From: Steromphala cineraria | Lineage: Eukaryota; Mollusca; Gastropoda; Trochida; Trochidae | DNA: 64,000 bases | NCBI GenBank assembly: GCA_916613615.1 | Contig: OU744728.1 | Location: 30,883,950-30,947,949 of the forward strand | Direction: 5' to 3' | Program-made: the position numbers and the translations under genes | In this document: positions 12,531-21,499 of the stretch, piece after piece | Layout of the letters: each line of letters begins with the position of its first letter | How positions within the stretch are numbered: the stretch's first letter is position 1 | The notes under the pieces: model-generated | What the model was told of the DNA's origin: nothing | Databases searched by the model: none | The model's input: only the letters and a program-made list of their open reading frames with translations

Positions 12531-12814
12531 TATTTTGACTATTTTTTTAATAGATAAAAACCCTTTACTCTACTCAAGTACATTGTAAAATTAATTATCA
12601 TTAATATATTATCTTCTTCAAATCCAATACTCTATATTGTATAAAACACTTTCTGTAATCAAAACTAAGTTTACAAGCAACATTTTACTAAGGTATGAAC
12701 ATTTATGTACAAATCAATAGACTAGCAATAGATAGACAAGTCAATTACAGCTAAAATAAAATCATTAATGATATATATCATGTGATGTCTCTCTCTCTAT
12801 ATTATCAATATTAA

Positions 12815-13600
12815 CCCTTACAATGCGGGTTGAGTAATATTCCGGGACAAAGATCAAATCGCCCTCCCGGAGCCAAGACTCTAACTTCCACAATAATGCT
12901 ATAATCGACTGCAAGCAGTCTAGGCGGCTCCCGGATTTTTCTGCACCAAGACTTTTCTCATTTTGAGGTTCGTAATTATTTTCCGCGCCTCAATACAACG
13001 CCGTTCTTTTTATGAAAAGTGGTCTAAATGGTGGATCAAACGGTGTACGAAGTTTCACAACATTATGTCACCTGTAACACAATGAAAAACACTTGTGAAA
13101 ACGCCTAATTTTTCTCGGTCTCTCCTGAGAGCGAGAATCACAATGCGTCACTAATTGCCCGTGGGCGCATGCATCGCCCGGGGCACGGGATTACATTGTT
13201 TGCACAGATTAGAGAAGCACACCTTATCTCTCACATGCCGTGGCAAACTAACCCTTGAGTGAATTTCAATTGAAAAGGCATTGTTAACAAGGGCATTGAA
13301 TTGTCCTCATTTTATAAAGAAATAATGAAATTACAAGCAGTGAAAAAAACGTCGATTTTCAGGTATTTTCAGCTTTGTAAAACAAGGCAAAAGTGAGTGC
13401 AGCTCACATACCCCTGCCTGTAGTTTGACCGCCTTTCCTTGACGAAAAAATAGTGAAAAGTCATATGTTCTGATAAGTCCTAGGATTGTTACCGTATTTT
13501 TAAAATTTAATTTGTCTGAATAGGTGTGAACTGGTATACCTATGATAATAAATGTTTTTCAACAAACTCTCACCTTCCATTCAGTTCCACGTAGGTGAAT
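12815..13600. other. Non-coding flank inside the TTAA element
   Basis: Relatively CpG-containing sequence (CGCCCTCCCGGAGCC, GCCCGGGGCACGGG) with no long open frame. It is distinct from the surrounding AT-rich intron and is plausibly the left part of the TTAA-bounded element. Confidence 0.4.
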
Positions 13601-13894
13601 TTATATTCCAATATATGTAATCTTTGCAGTGGTATCAACATTCCAATATATGATGAAACACAACACAACAAAAACTAAGTCAATAATACATTTATTGAAT
13701 ATTGGGGTTGGGGGATTCCCAGTACAATATTAACGAGAATACGGTATAAAAAAGAATACTGTAATAGTCACTCTTAAAGCAATGAATTGCTGGGTTACAT
13801 ACTGAGTGCTATTATAAATTGAAATTTTGGGAAGGATCCGCACGCAGATGCGGACATCCTCCTAGGCAGGGTGACTACAAAATATATACTGTAT

Positions 13895-14223
13895 GAAACA
13901 ACTCTGCGACAACGGACAGAGAGATCCCCGGATAGACGTTGTATGAAACCAACTCTGCGACAACGAGCAGAGAGATACCAGGATACACATGTATGTAACT
14001 AACTCTGCGACAACGGGCAGATAGAGACCAGGATACACACGGTATGAAACTAACTCTGCGACAACGGGCAGAGAGGTCCAAGGACAATAAGACTAAGGGT
14101 GACATGATTTAGGGTCTCTGTGACAACGGGCAGAATTGTAGGGTATGCATACAGATGACTGTCTCCCTGCGACAACAGGCAGGGGTTTGACTTGACTAGT
14201 ACCACTGCGGCAACGGGCAGAGG
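13895..14223. repeat. Seven-hairpin subterminal repeat
   Basis: Units spaced 39-61 bp, each with an 8-base loop GACAACGG between short arms CTCTGC and GCAGAG. Copies start near 13,902, 13,953, 14,013, 14,054, 14,115, 14,164 and 14,203. It lies just 3' of the recombinase gene of the retrotransposon. The copy at 14,164 has CCCTGC paired with GCAGGG, a compensatory change. Confidence 0.8.
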
Positions 14224-14527
14224 GTTACAGGAATTATATACCAACAGATATATTACCATGTTATAACCAATATTTCTTTGTTGTAGGAAAAAGAAGCATG
14301 GATTGGAAACTGCGGACATCCTCCAAATGATCAGTGAAGAATACTGCACTGAGAATCCCCCAAAATGAAATTGAAAACAAAATATAATGCATGACAAATG
14401 ATAAGTGTAATACAATACACTGTCCCCAAACACTGCAAGCAGATCTCTCCCAGTGTCATAATCAGCTAGATATGGCTCAACTCAAGCTGGTTGGGAGTCC
14501 AAGTAATAGTGTGTCTCAGCACTTAGT

Positions 14528-15541
14528 CTACAGGGTAGCCATCTTGTTGAGTGCTTGGGCTATTTGTTGTTGCGGAGTGCGAATGTATCTAGTGTAGCAC
14601 TGTGAGGACCATCTGCCTAACACTTGAATGAGGTGGTCTGGTACGTCTGCTTTGGTAGCAGATGTAGCTGCACCTTTCCTGAAGGAATGACCACTATAGG
14701 CTTTGGCCTCGTATCCAGCTTGAGTGAGAACAGTATCGAGATACTTGAGGAACACAGCACGTGATAAGGCTTGCTTCTCCAGGGTGAGGAACAGAGGGTC
14801 TTTGGGGGCACAACTTTGTCGACCTCGAAAGGCCATATATGTAGACATATTTCTCACTGGACAAATGATAGTCCCTGTAGCATAAAAAGTAATCACAACA
14901 CCTTTTCGAAATATATCAACTTTGGAAGATGCTAAACGAAGTTGCAAATTGGATCTATCTTTGGAGAACACAATGGAATCAACACATAGATTATAATGTG
15001 GGTTGAATGTATCGCATGCGAATTCTCCACATCTGAGAAAACCGAAAAAAGCTAAACAACACACAGCCTTCATCAGCATGGTAATCTCACCACAAAACAC
15101 ACCATTATCTAACACTGTACACATCCTTGTAAGAACGACATTGGTGATAGGCAAACGTTGCTTCACGGAGAGTCCCTGGGATTTTTTTACTGCATTTAGG
15201 ATAGTGTGCAGTCTCAACAGAGATCCACTTGTCCATGGATTATCTACACCAGCTTTAAGATACACAAAGCGAATTCCACACAAGTAAGATTTGATCGTTG
15301 CAAATTTGAGTTTCAGGTGATGGTAAGTATGTGCCACAAACTTGAGCAGAATATCTTCAGATATTGGTGGCAGCTCTGTTTGCCACACACATCCAGTCAT
15401 CAGCATGAAGGTGAGGAATGCTTGGTACCCCGTCATGTACACAGCATGAGTCTGTTTAGAGATTGCCGCGGTCCACAACTGCTCCAATCCGGTGTCTACG
15501 GCGGCCGTCACGGGAACATCAGTCGGTGAACTGGAGGGCAA
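14528..15541 (-). CDS. Tyrosine recombinase of retrotransposon
   Basis: Intact 337-residue tyrosine recombinase, which would integrate a circular DNA copy of the element. It has an N-terminal SAM-like core-binding part (VYMTGYQAFLTFML, LKFATIKSYLCGIRFVY). The catalytic set follows: Arg in FGFLRCGEF (about residue 171), Lys in ASSKVD, HSFR near residue 290, GRW, and the nucleophile Tyr in CYTRYIR about 20 residues before the end. Its ATG overlaps the end of the RNase H region in another frame. It resembles bacterial XerD only at family level. Its neighbours show it belongs to the retrotransposon. Confidence 0.88.
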   Translation of the reverse strand: MPSSSPTDVPVTAAVDTGLEQLWTAAISKQTHAVYMTGYQAFLTFMLMTGCVWQTELPPISEDILLKFVAHTYHHLKLKFATIKSYLCGIRFVYLKAGVDNPWTSGSLLRLHTILNAVKKSQGLSVKQRLPITNVVLTRMCTVLDNGVFCGEITMLMKAVCCLAFFGFLRCGEFACDTFNPHYNLCVDSIVFSKDRSNLQLRLASSKVDIFRKGVVITFYATGTIICPVRNMSTYMAFRGRQSCAPKDPLFLTLEKQALSRAVFLKYLDTVLTQAGYEAKAYSGHSFRKGAATSATKADVPDHLIQVLGRWSSQCYTRYIRTPQQQIAQALNKMATL

Positions 15542-15997
15542 GGGGTGGGTGTTGGGCTGGCATCTGGTACCAATCCTCGGAACTTGTGCATCTGCAAACG
15601 AGATAATGCATCACTTATAGAGTTATTTATACCGGGAACATGTTTGGCACAAATCACAAAGTTATTCTTCACAGCTTGTAATGTTAAACATCAAAGAAAC
15701 CTCATGATAACTGGAATTTTTGACCTTCCTTTGTTGATCATTGCTACTGTTGCCTTATTGTCACAATGAAAACACAGACTTCCTCATCCACATATGACCC
15801 CACACAACAGCGGCTGTAACGATAGGAAACAGTTCCATGAGAGCTATGGACATGCTGTCTTCTGCTAAAACAAACAACTCCTCAGGCCACACACTAGAGA
15901 ACCATAAACCTTGGAAGTAGCCCCCATAGCCGATTGATCCTGCGGCATCAGTGTATAGTTCATAGTCTGGAGATTGCACAAACTCTGTAGTGAACAT
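15512..15997 (-). pseudogene. RNase H domain of retrotransposon Pol, broken
   Basis: The first part has YTDAAGSIGYGGYF and an active-site Glu in ALMELFPIV. A one-base shift near 15,771 is needed to reach FHCDNKATVAMINKG. A TGA interrupts the frame at about 15,691-15,693. The end has HVPGINNSISDALSRLQMH, the usual last motif before the recombinase. It degrades the RNA strand during copying in functional relatives. Here it is inactive unless recoded. Confidence 0.8.
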
Positions 15998-16024
15998 TGA
16001 AATACCATTCCAATTCCTTAGGAA

Positions 16025-17128
16025 TTATTTCCACATGTCGAAGTCGAGATGGCACTCTTTTGAAATCGTAACTTTATCTTTGAGGTGGGGCACAGAGTGC
16101 GCCACTCGAAGTAGGTAGGCGATGAAGCTATGACCTGGACGTATAACTCGCATTGCAAAGTTCATATGCCCCAACACCACTAAGAGCTCTCTCTTCGTCA
16201 CTCTTGATTTCCCTTTCAACTTCTCGATAGTATCCACGATTCTCTCAATTTTGTTCTCTGGTAGTCTTGCTTCCAGGTTGACTGAATCCAAAATCACCCC
16301 GAGGTATTCCATGCATACTGATGGACCAGCTGTTTTGTGGGTAGAAAGAGGTATAGATAGCACATTGAAGACTTTCAGGAATTTGAACATAGTACTTTCC
16401 GCTTCTTCGGTACCATTCTCAAAACATATAAAGTCATCCAATAAATGTAAGATGTCTTTAATACCAAATTGATGTTCTGCAATCCAACATACTGCCCTGG
16501 AGAGATTGTCAAATATCTTTGGACTGGATCTACACCCAAATACCAGTCGCGTATAATAGAAGAGTTGATGCTTCCATTGAACACCATGCAGATGCCATAT
16601 CGTAGGATGAATTGGAATAAGTTTTAACGCATCCGTTATGTCAGTTTTGCACATAAAAGTACCTCTACCACAGCGTTTGATAATGTCAATTGCGTCATCA
16701 ATTTTAACATAACACAACGAAAACTTGTCCTTGTCAATAAGAGAGTTCAGACTAGGATGTACGTTATCATCATGAGGGGCAGACATGTCGACAATAAGTC
16801 TCTGTTTCTTGGAGTATTTCCCCTCCACTAAACCTATTGGATTGACTCTATGAACTGGAAACGGTGAATTAGTGAATGGACCAATGAGGTATCCTTTGGT
16901 TTTCTCTTTAGTGATCAGTTCGTCTACCGCCTTGACATTGGCTGCTCCTCTGGTAGACAACAGATTTCTACACTCACAGGAATGAATAGGTGGATTCTCA
17001 ATACCCGTATGATATCCCTCAGATAATCCAGTTACGAGTTCATGCACAAATTGTCTATCTGGATGTGGAAGTAACAACTCGTGTAATTCGTCTACGTTGA
17101 TAGGAGACGGAGTTGCGCCTAAACTCTG
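16025..17128 (-). CDS. Reverse transcriptase of retrotransposon
   Basis: A DIRS/Ngaro-type reverse transcriptase. It starts in frame directly after the Gag TGA. Visible motifs are PFPVHRVNPIGLV, KKQRLIVDMS, MCKTDITDALKLIPIHP (first catalytic Asp), FGCRSSPKIFDNL, and LHLLDDFICF with the paired catalytic Asp, followed by AGPSVCMEYLGVILDS. A TAA after DFDMWK, at its end, is in frame with the RNase H part (FLRNWNGIS follows at once). In intact relatives the two are one polyprotein. The first Met (17,077) is probably not the true start. Confidence 0.85.
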   Translation of the reverse strand, partial: QSLGATPSPINVDELHELLLPHPDRQFVHELVTGLSEGYHTGIENPPIHSCECRNLLSTRGAANVKAVDELITKEKTKGYLIGPFTNSPFPVHRVNPIGLVEGKYSKKQRLIVDMSAPHDDNVHPSLNSLIDKDKFSLCYVKIDDAIDIIKRCGRGTFMCKTDITDALKLIPIHPTIWHLHGVQWKHQLFYYTRLVFGCRSSPKIFDNLSRAVCWIAEHQFGIKDILHLLDDFICFENGTEEAESTMFKFLKVFNVLSIPLSTHKTAGPSVCMEYLGVILDSVNLEARLPENKIERIVDTIEKLKGKSRVTKRELLVVLGHMNFAMRVIRPGHSFIAYLLRVAHSVPHLKDKVTISKECHLDFDMWK

Positions 17129-18466
17129 TCACTTGTGTTTCTTCTTGTTAGACACTTTGGGGCATCGGTTAAGGGGATGTTCACCCTTACATTCTGAGCA
17201 CACATGAAGGAATCTGCAGAGGTCGTGTGAACATCCACGATCGTTATAATTGTTGCAGAGTGGGCGACCTTGATGATGGTAAATCTTTCTGCCAAGTGAA
17301 TCACAGTCTTTTGGACGACTCGAACCTGGCTGATAACTGGCCCTGTTCCATCCTTGCCGTCGTTATGGTTTGTCCGCTCGGAATCCGTCTGCCGACAAGG
17401 GACAGAACTCTGTAGTGTGAGTCCCTTCATGACATTGGCGGCACCGGCTGTTGTTTGCATTGAATATTGTGAGATAAATCTCTTGGTCGAGTCTACTCCA
17501 ATCAATCTTAACGTTCAGCTGTTGCAGTGCTGTAGCTGATTTGGCACTGAACATTTTGTGGTACGAGTAGAAGAGGTTACCCCCTTCATTACTCAGCTGA
17601 ATAATCTGCTCCAGGTACCTGTCAAGTTCCTCCTGTCTGGTGGGCCATTGAGACAACATTATTCTCTTGTATCTGTTGAAGGCCACAATAAATTGTTGTA
17701 AGGTCAATGTCTTGTGCAACCTGGGGTCTGCATTCGTTTTCAGTTGAAACTCCCCATTCCCTATTTGAATAGTACGAGGATTTGTCTGTATGTCATCAGG
17801 CATTAAAAGCAAAGCCAAATTAACATCTCTACCTTCGACTATCTGCTTCCGGAGGTTTGAGGATGTACTGTCAAGCCTTGGAACGTTGTTTGGGTTGATT
17901 CCATGCGTCGATGTTTGACTGTCCATTGCAGTGCCGAGGTGGAATGTCGATTGCGATGGAGCGGCGATAGTAGTAGTACTGCCACTGGTCATTGTCGCCG
18001 ATGGTACCGCCAGTTGGTCCTTCAGTGACGAGACCATCGCTGTGAGAGTGTGTACTGTCTCCGCAAGGCCCTGAAGCGTGACCCCGCTCGGCGTGGGGGA
18101 AGACTCATCACTGTGGGAATTGGTCGCCTGTGGCCGAGTTTCTGATGGCGGAGTTGATTGTTGGCTTGCGTTGTTTACGACCCTCTTCTTGCTCTTGGTG
18201 TATATACTTAACAGCTGTGCCTTGGTGAGGGTTGACGGCACGGATAGTCCAAACTTATCAGATATACGGCGACGTAGCTCACCCGCATACCAGTTGCGAG
18301 GGTTGCTGTCAAACACCCCAGGGTTGTTTGTCACGTAACGCGCCCGCAGGTCTTCGGTGTTCGATGCAGCACTGTTGGCTTCCTGCTGGTCTGCACTGCT
18401 TGACTCTTTGATGTTCTGAACTGCAGCTGATTGTCGAGTTTGCCGAGTAGATCGACGGGAAGACAT
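17129..18466 (-). pseudogene. Gag-like protein of retrotransposon, one internal stop
   Basis: Start taken at MSSRRSTRQTRQ rather than ten residues earlier, because the basic N-terminus begins there; the choice is not decisive. A Ser/Thr/Gln-rich N-terminal part is followed by a conserved Gag core (LLMPDDIQTNPRTIQIGNG, FIVAFNRYKRIMLSQWP, GGNLFYSYHKMFSAKSA). A CCHC knuckle, CRQCHEGTHTTEFC, comes next. A TAA at 17,363-17,365 interrupts it. The same frame then continues to a Cys/His-rich segment CSHDLCRFLHVCSECKG and stops at TGA, 17,129-17,131. The Cys-rich arrangement before the RT is typical of this retrotransposon class. Confidence 0.75.
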
Positions 18467-18592
18467 GGCGTGACGGTAAGCCAAAAAATGGCACAAAAAG
18501 ATAGTTTACAAAAAGATAGTTTTGTATGGTAAAAGGCCAAACTGTTACATATGATGAAAGGCAACTGAAACAAAGGATTTCAAGATCACTAC

Positions 18593-18624
18593 TGCGCATG
18601 CTCAGAAGTCTTGCGCATGCTCAG
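18593..18624. promoter_or_regulatory. Paired TGCGCATGCTCAG motifs upstream of Gag
   Basis: Two identical 13-bp motifs 19 bp apart lie about 130 bp upstream of the Gag start. The core TGCGCATGC resembles the binding site of NRF1 (nuclear respiratory factor). Their place suggests they belong to the promoter of the retrotransposon. This is inference from position and similarity. Confidence 0.4.
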
Positions 18625-18939
18625 TCGCTATGTACAGACTACAGAATCTACGAAAATGGAATAAACTAGACGGCAATAAAAACGAATTGCATATACATAT
18701 GGCAAACTTACAATATGTGCATCTTTGACAAGGATCGACCTATGATGTATTAAATGACATTGAATAAATCCAAATTGCAAACATGTAATACTAAAAGGTA
18801 TTTACGTAACCAAATGTGTTTAATTAATGATAGGACTATGTTGTGATTCATCATAAACAGCACTCGCAGAGCTTCAATATATGTATTCTTTGCAGTGGTA
18901 AAAATTTCAAATATTATTTGAACTTTGGAATTAAAACCT

Positions 18940-19430
18940 CTAAAAGGCACAACAGCATCATATAGGTTACTGCCATACCAAGTTTGAATATTCCACGTGG
19001 TACAGTTTTTAAATTATGATCCGGAAACGACACAAAGTCCGAATATCTGACCGTTTTTGGTCAAAATTTCAAAAATTATTTGAACGTTGGAGGTGAAACC
19101 CCTAAAATGCACAACAGCATCATATAGGCTACTGTCATACCAAATTTGAATTTTCCAAGTGGTATAGTTTTTTAATCATGCTCCGGAAACGAGACAAAGT
19201 CCAGAAATCGGACGGTTTTTGGTCAAAATTTCAAAAATTATTTGAACCATTGAGATGAAACCCCTAAAAGGCACAACAGCATCATATAGGCTACTGCCAT
19301 ACCAAATTTGAAGTTTGTAAGTGGTATGGTTTTAGAGTAATGCTCCGGAAACGATTTCGGACGGACGCACACACGGACGGACGGACGGACACGCGGAGCG
19401 CTATATACCCCCTACGTCGTAGCATTATAT
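18940..19430. repeat. About 165-bp tandem-core repeat, three units
   Basis: Three units with GGCACAACAGCATCATATAG, CATACCAAATTTGAATTTTC and CTCCGGAAACGA. The array ends in ACACACGGACGGACGGACGG and ATATACCCCCTACGTCG. It belongs to the same broad class of GGAC-tailed arrays as those at 27,360-27,815 and 42,230-42,410. Confidence 0.75.
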
Positions 19431-19845
19431 CGCACTCAATATCACAAAAACTATTTGGCGCATTTTTAATTTTTTTTTGTCAAAATAAAGATTGAAAAAT
19501 TGTCTTCAATTCCATATATAATTTATACAAGTGCAACGATAAATAAAGATACAGAAAGCTCTTGGAAAAAGTCAACTTTTGACTTGTTATATCCGTAGAT
19601 AAGTGGCCAGTTTGATAGAGCAACTTTGAGACTTGATATCTCAATAACTATTTGGCGCGGCCCGTATGCGCGACAGTGAATTTTACAGCTAGTCTAACAC
19701 TTTCGCCTGCACGTGCTCAGGCCACGTGAGTGCCCCAGGGGGATTCTTTTGCTTATAACTCTATGCACGGTGGAACGTTTTCACACAAAATCACTCACTT
19801 ACTTTGGCATCGTATATCTTACCTTCGGGAGGGCGTATTCTAACT

Positions 19846-20275
19846 AGAAAGTGTTTTTACCCGTAAAAACAGATGTCTCCTCCCTCCTCAAATGTTCCAA
19901 ACCTCTAAACAATACTATCATAAAGCACCATTAATGTTCTCTGTATAATTCAACTTGAATAAATAACCTATCAACTCCACAATTGTAGCAAACAAAATAT
20001 TCAAAATTCTAAATGATTTGATGCTGAAACCCTTGAAAAAGATTAAGTCCAAATTGTTGCCATGGAAATAAAAAAAAATTAAATTTTAAGAAATCTATAA
20101 CTTCCAAAAGGCACAACTACATGATATGGAGAGACAGTATACCAAGTTTGGTGATGATCGGTCACATAGTTTTAGAGATCTGCTCCGGAAACGAAATGGG
20201 AACGCCAACACCAATGCCAGCGGGAACTCAGCTAAAACCAATATGTCTCCCGACCCTTTGGGGGAGACATAATGA
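19846..20275. repeat. GGAC-class element with ATGTCTCC hairpin end
   Basis: The head is CTAGAAAGTGTTTTTACCCG and AACAGATGTCTCC. The body has the GGCACAACTACATGATATGG and CTCCGGAAACGA blocks. It ends in a hairpin, ATGTCTCCCGACCCTTTGGG followed by GGAGACATAAT (20,243-20,273). The same head and tail frame the element at 27,360-27,815. Confidence 0.7.
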
Positions 20276-20982
20276 AAAAATATCACCATAAAGACCGATA
20301 AATTATCTCTATGTATATTTTATGCATGCGCGTTCAGTATTTATATGATTTTATTAGCTTTGAAATAAAGACAATTTTCAAATCGCTGTAATAATCGTTC
20401 TGAAGAACTCCTCGAATTAATGTTTATGTGGTTGTGAAGAGGAACATTCAGTGATTCCTACTATAGTAATACCGCACATGGCGGTCGAAATGGAGACAAC
20501 TTTACTTTCGATATCGAAACCAATCCACGTGTGGTAGAAATTCCATTGAAAGTTTGGGATACGTATTGGCCATTTATTTACGGGATTGGCGACTTAGAAT
20601 TGTAAGTAACAAACTTTTTTACCCCCCCCTCCCCCCCTTCGCGATGTAAATATGCCACGTCTTGTAAAAACGTCCGCGACTCGCTACAGTAAAATCAAAG
20701 GTGCTAATCAGCATATAACAGTGGCTGGCACCGTTCAAGAAATTTCAGCCACGGGGGCTCGTAGAGCAAAAATATATATCAGCATCGTGAGGGTTAAGAC
20801 CTGCTTATTTCCCAAGGTTTTATGAAAATATTCTCAACTGGTCAAGGAGTTGAGCCATGAAGGCTCCTTTCAGTGCAATGTGTTACTCACATCCTTATTT
20901 CAGTTTAATGTCTCCCTTACACCCTTTTAATGAGTAAAGTGTGTTAATGACAAGAAAAAATATCAGACCACAAGACCCTTAC

Positions 20983-21400
20983 CTCCAAGCATTGGCATAT
21001 TTGAGTTGTGAGTTCAATGACATAGTCCTCTCCCTGGTCTGCAGCACGGGCAATAGCAATGGCGAGCTCACGCTTGATGTGTTCTGGGCGAGAGTAGAGG
21101 AGGTCTGTGAGGGCGCAGGAGGTGGAGGCAAGACACTGTCTGATGGAGCTGGCTGAATGCAGAGCACTGTGGACAAGACCCCCACTGGGTGTCGCACAAC
21201 TCAGCAGGTGGTTGGAGAGTAGCTGCAGGTTAGCAATGTCCAACTCCTGCAGGCCTGCAGCACTGGCACTCATTCCCGCTCCTAGACCAGTTGAGCACCC
21301 TGACACACCCATAGCAGGCGAGTTGCAGTGGTCGATTAGTGTCAGCAGTGACTCGCGAAGCAGCATCCTGACCAGTACAGCTTCTGTGTAAACCACTTCC
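20983..21400 (-). CDS. HECTD4: HECTD4 exon 14 of window
   Basis: 139 codons in a helical region: EVVYTEAVLVRMLLRESLL, a Gly/Ser/Ala-rich loop, LDIANLQLLSNHLL, LTDLLYSRPEHIKRELAIA and YVIELTTQICQCLE. The acceptor is TTTATCAG, phase 2, and the donor GAG|GTAAGG, phase 0. The order 'QLLSN.LL' then 'T.QIC' followed by TAPELFP in exon 15 matches vertebrate HECTD4. Confidence 0.88.
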
Positions 21401-21499
21401 CTGATAAACAAGGAGCAGGGACAATCAGTTTCAATGACAAACATCAAACTTCATCTATATCATCTATTTAAACTCTCTTCTTCTCTTTTGACACAATCT

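Larger units (their letters stand above)
13609..18900 (-). mobile_element. Tyrosine-recombinase retrotransposon (DIRS/Ngaro type)
   Basis: Minus-strand order: Gag-like protein with Cys/His fingers, reverse transcriptase, RNase H, tyrosine recombinase. These elements integrate with a recombinase in place of a DDE integrase. The outer limits are uncertain. They are set here by a short direct repeat, CAATATATGTA followed by CTTTGCAGTGGTA, at 13,611-13,636 and 18,874-18,900. Gag and most of Pol share one frame interrupted by three stops; RNase H has a frameshift and a further stop, while the recombinase is intact. It sits in the intron between exons 14 and 15, on the same strand as HECTD4. Confidence 0.7.
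12811..20797. mobile_element. Possible 8-kb TTAA-bounded composite element
   Basis: The left end is TTAA then CCCTTACAATGC. The right end, read on the other strand, is TTAA then CCCTCACGATGC. TTAA with CCCT ends is the piggyBac pattern. No piggyBac transposase was found. Most of the interior is the tyrosine-recombinase retrotransposon and tandem repeats, which would then be later insertions. The terminal match is only 10 of 12 bases, so this is a hypothesis. Confidence 0.4.

Noticed and set aside
14528..15541. XerD-like recombinase as a sign of bacterial DNA or horizontal transfer
   Set aside because: It lies 3' of RT and RNase H domains and a Gag in one element, which is the normal layout of eukaryotic tyrosine-recombinase retrotransposons.
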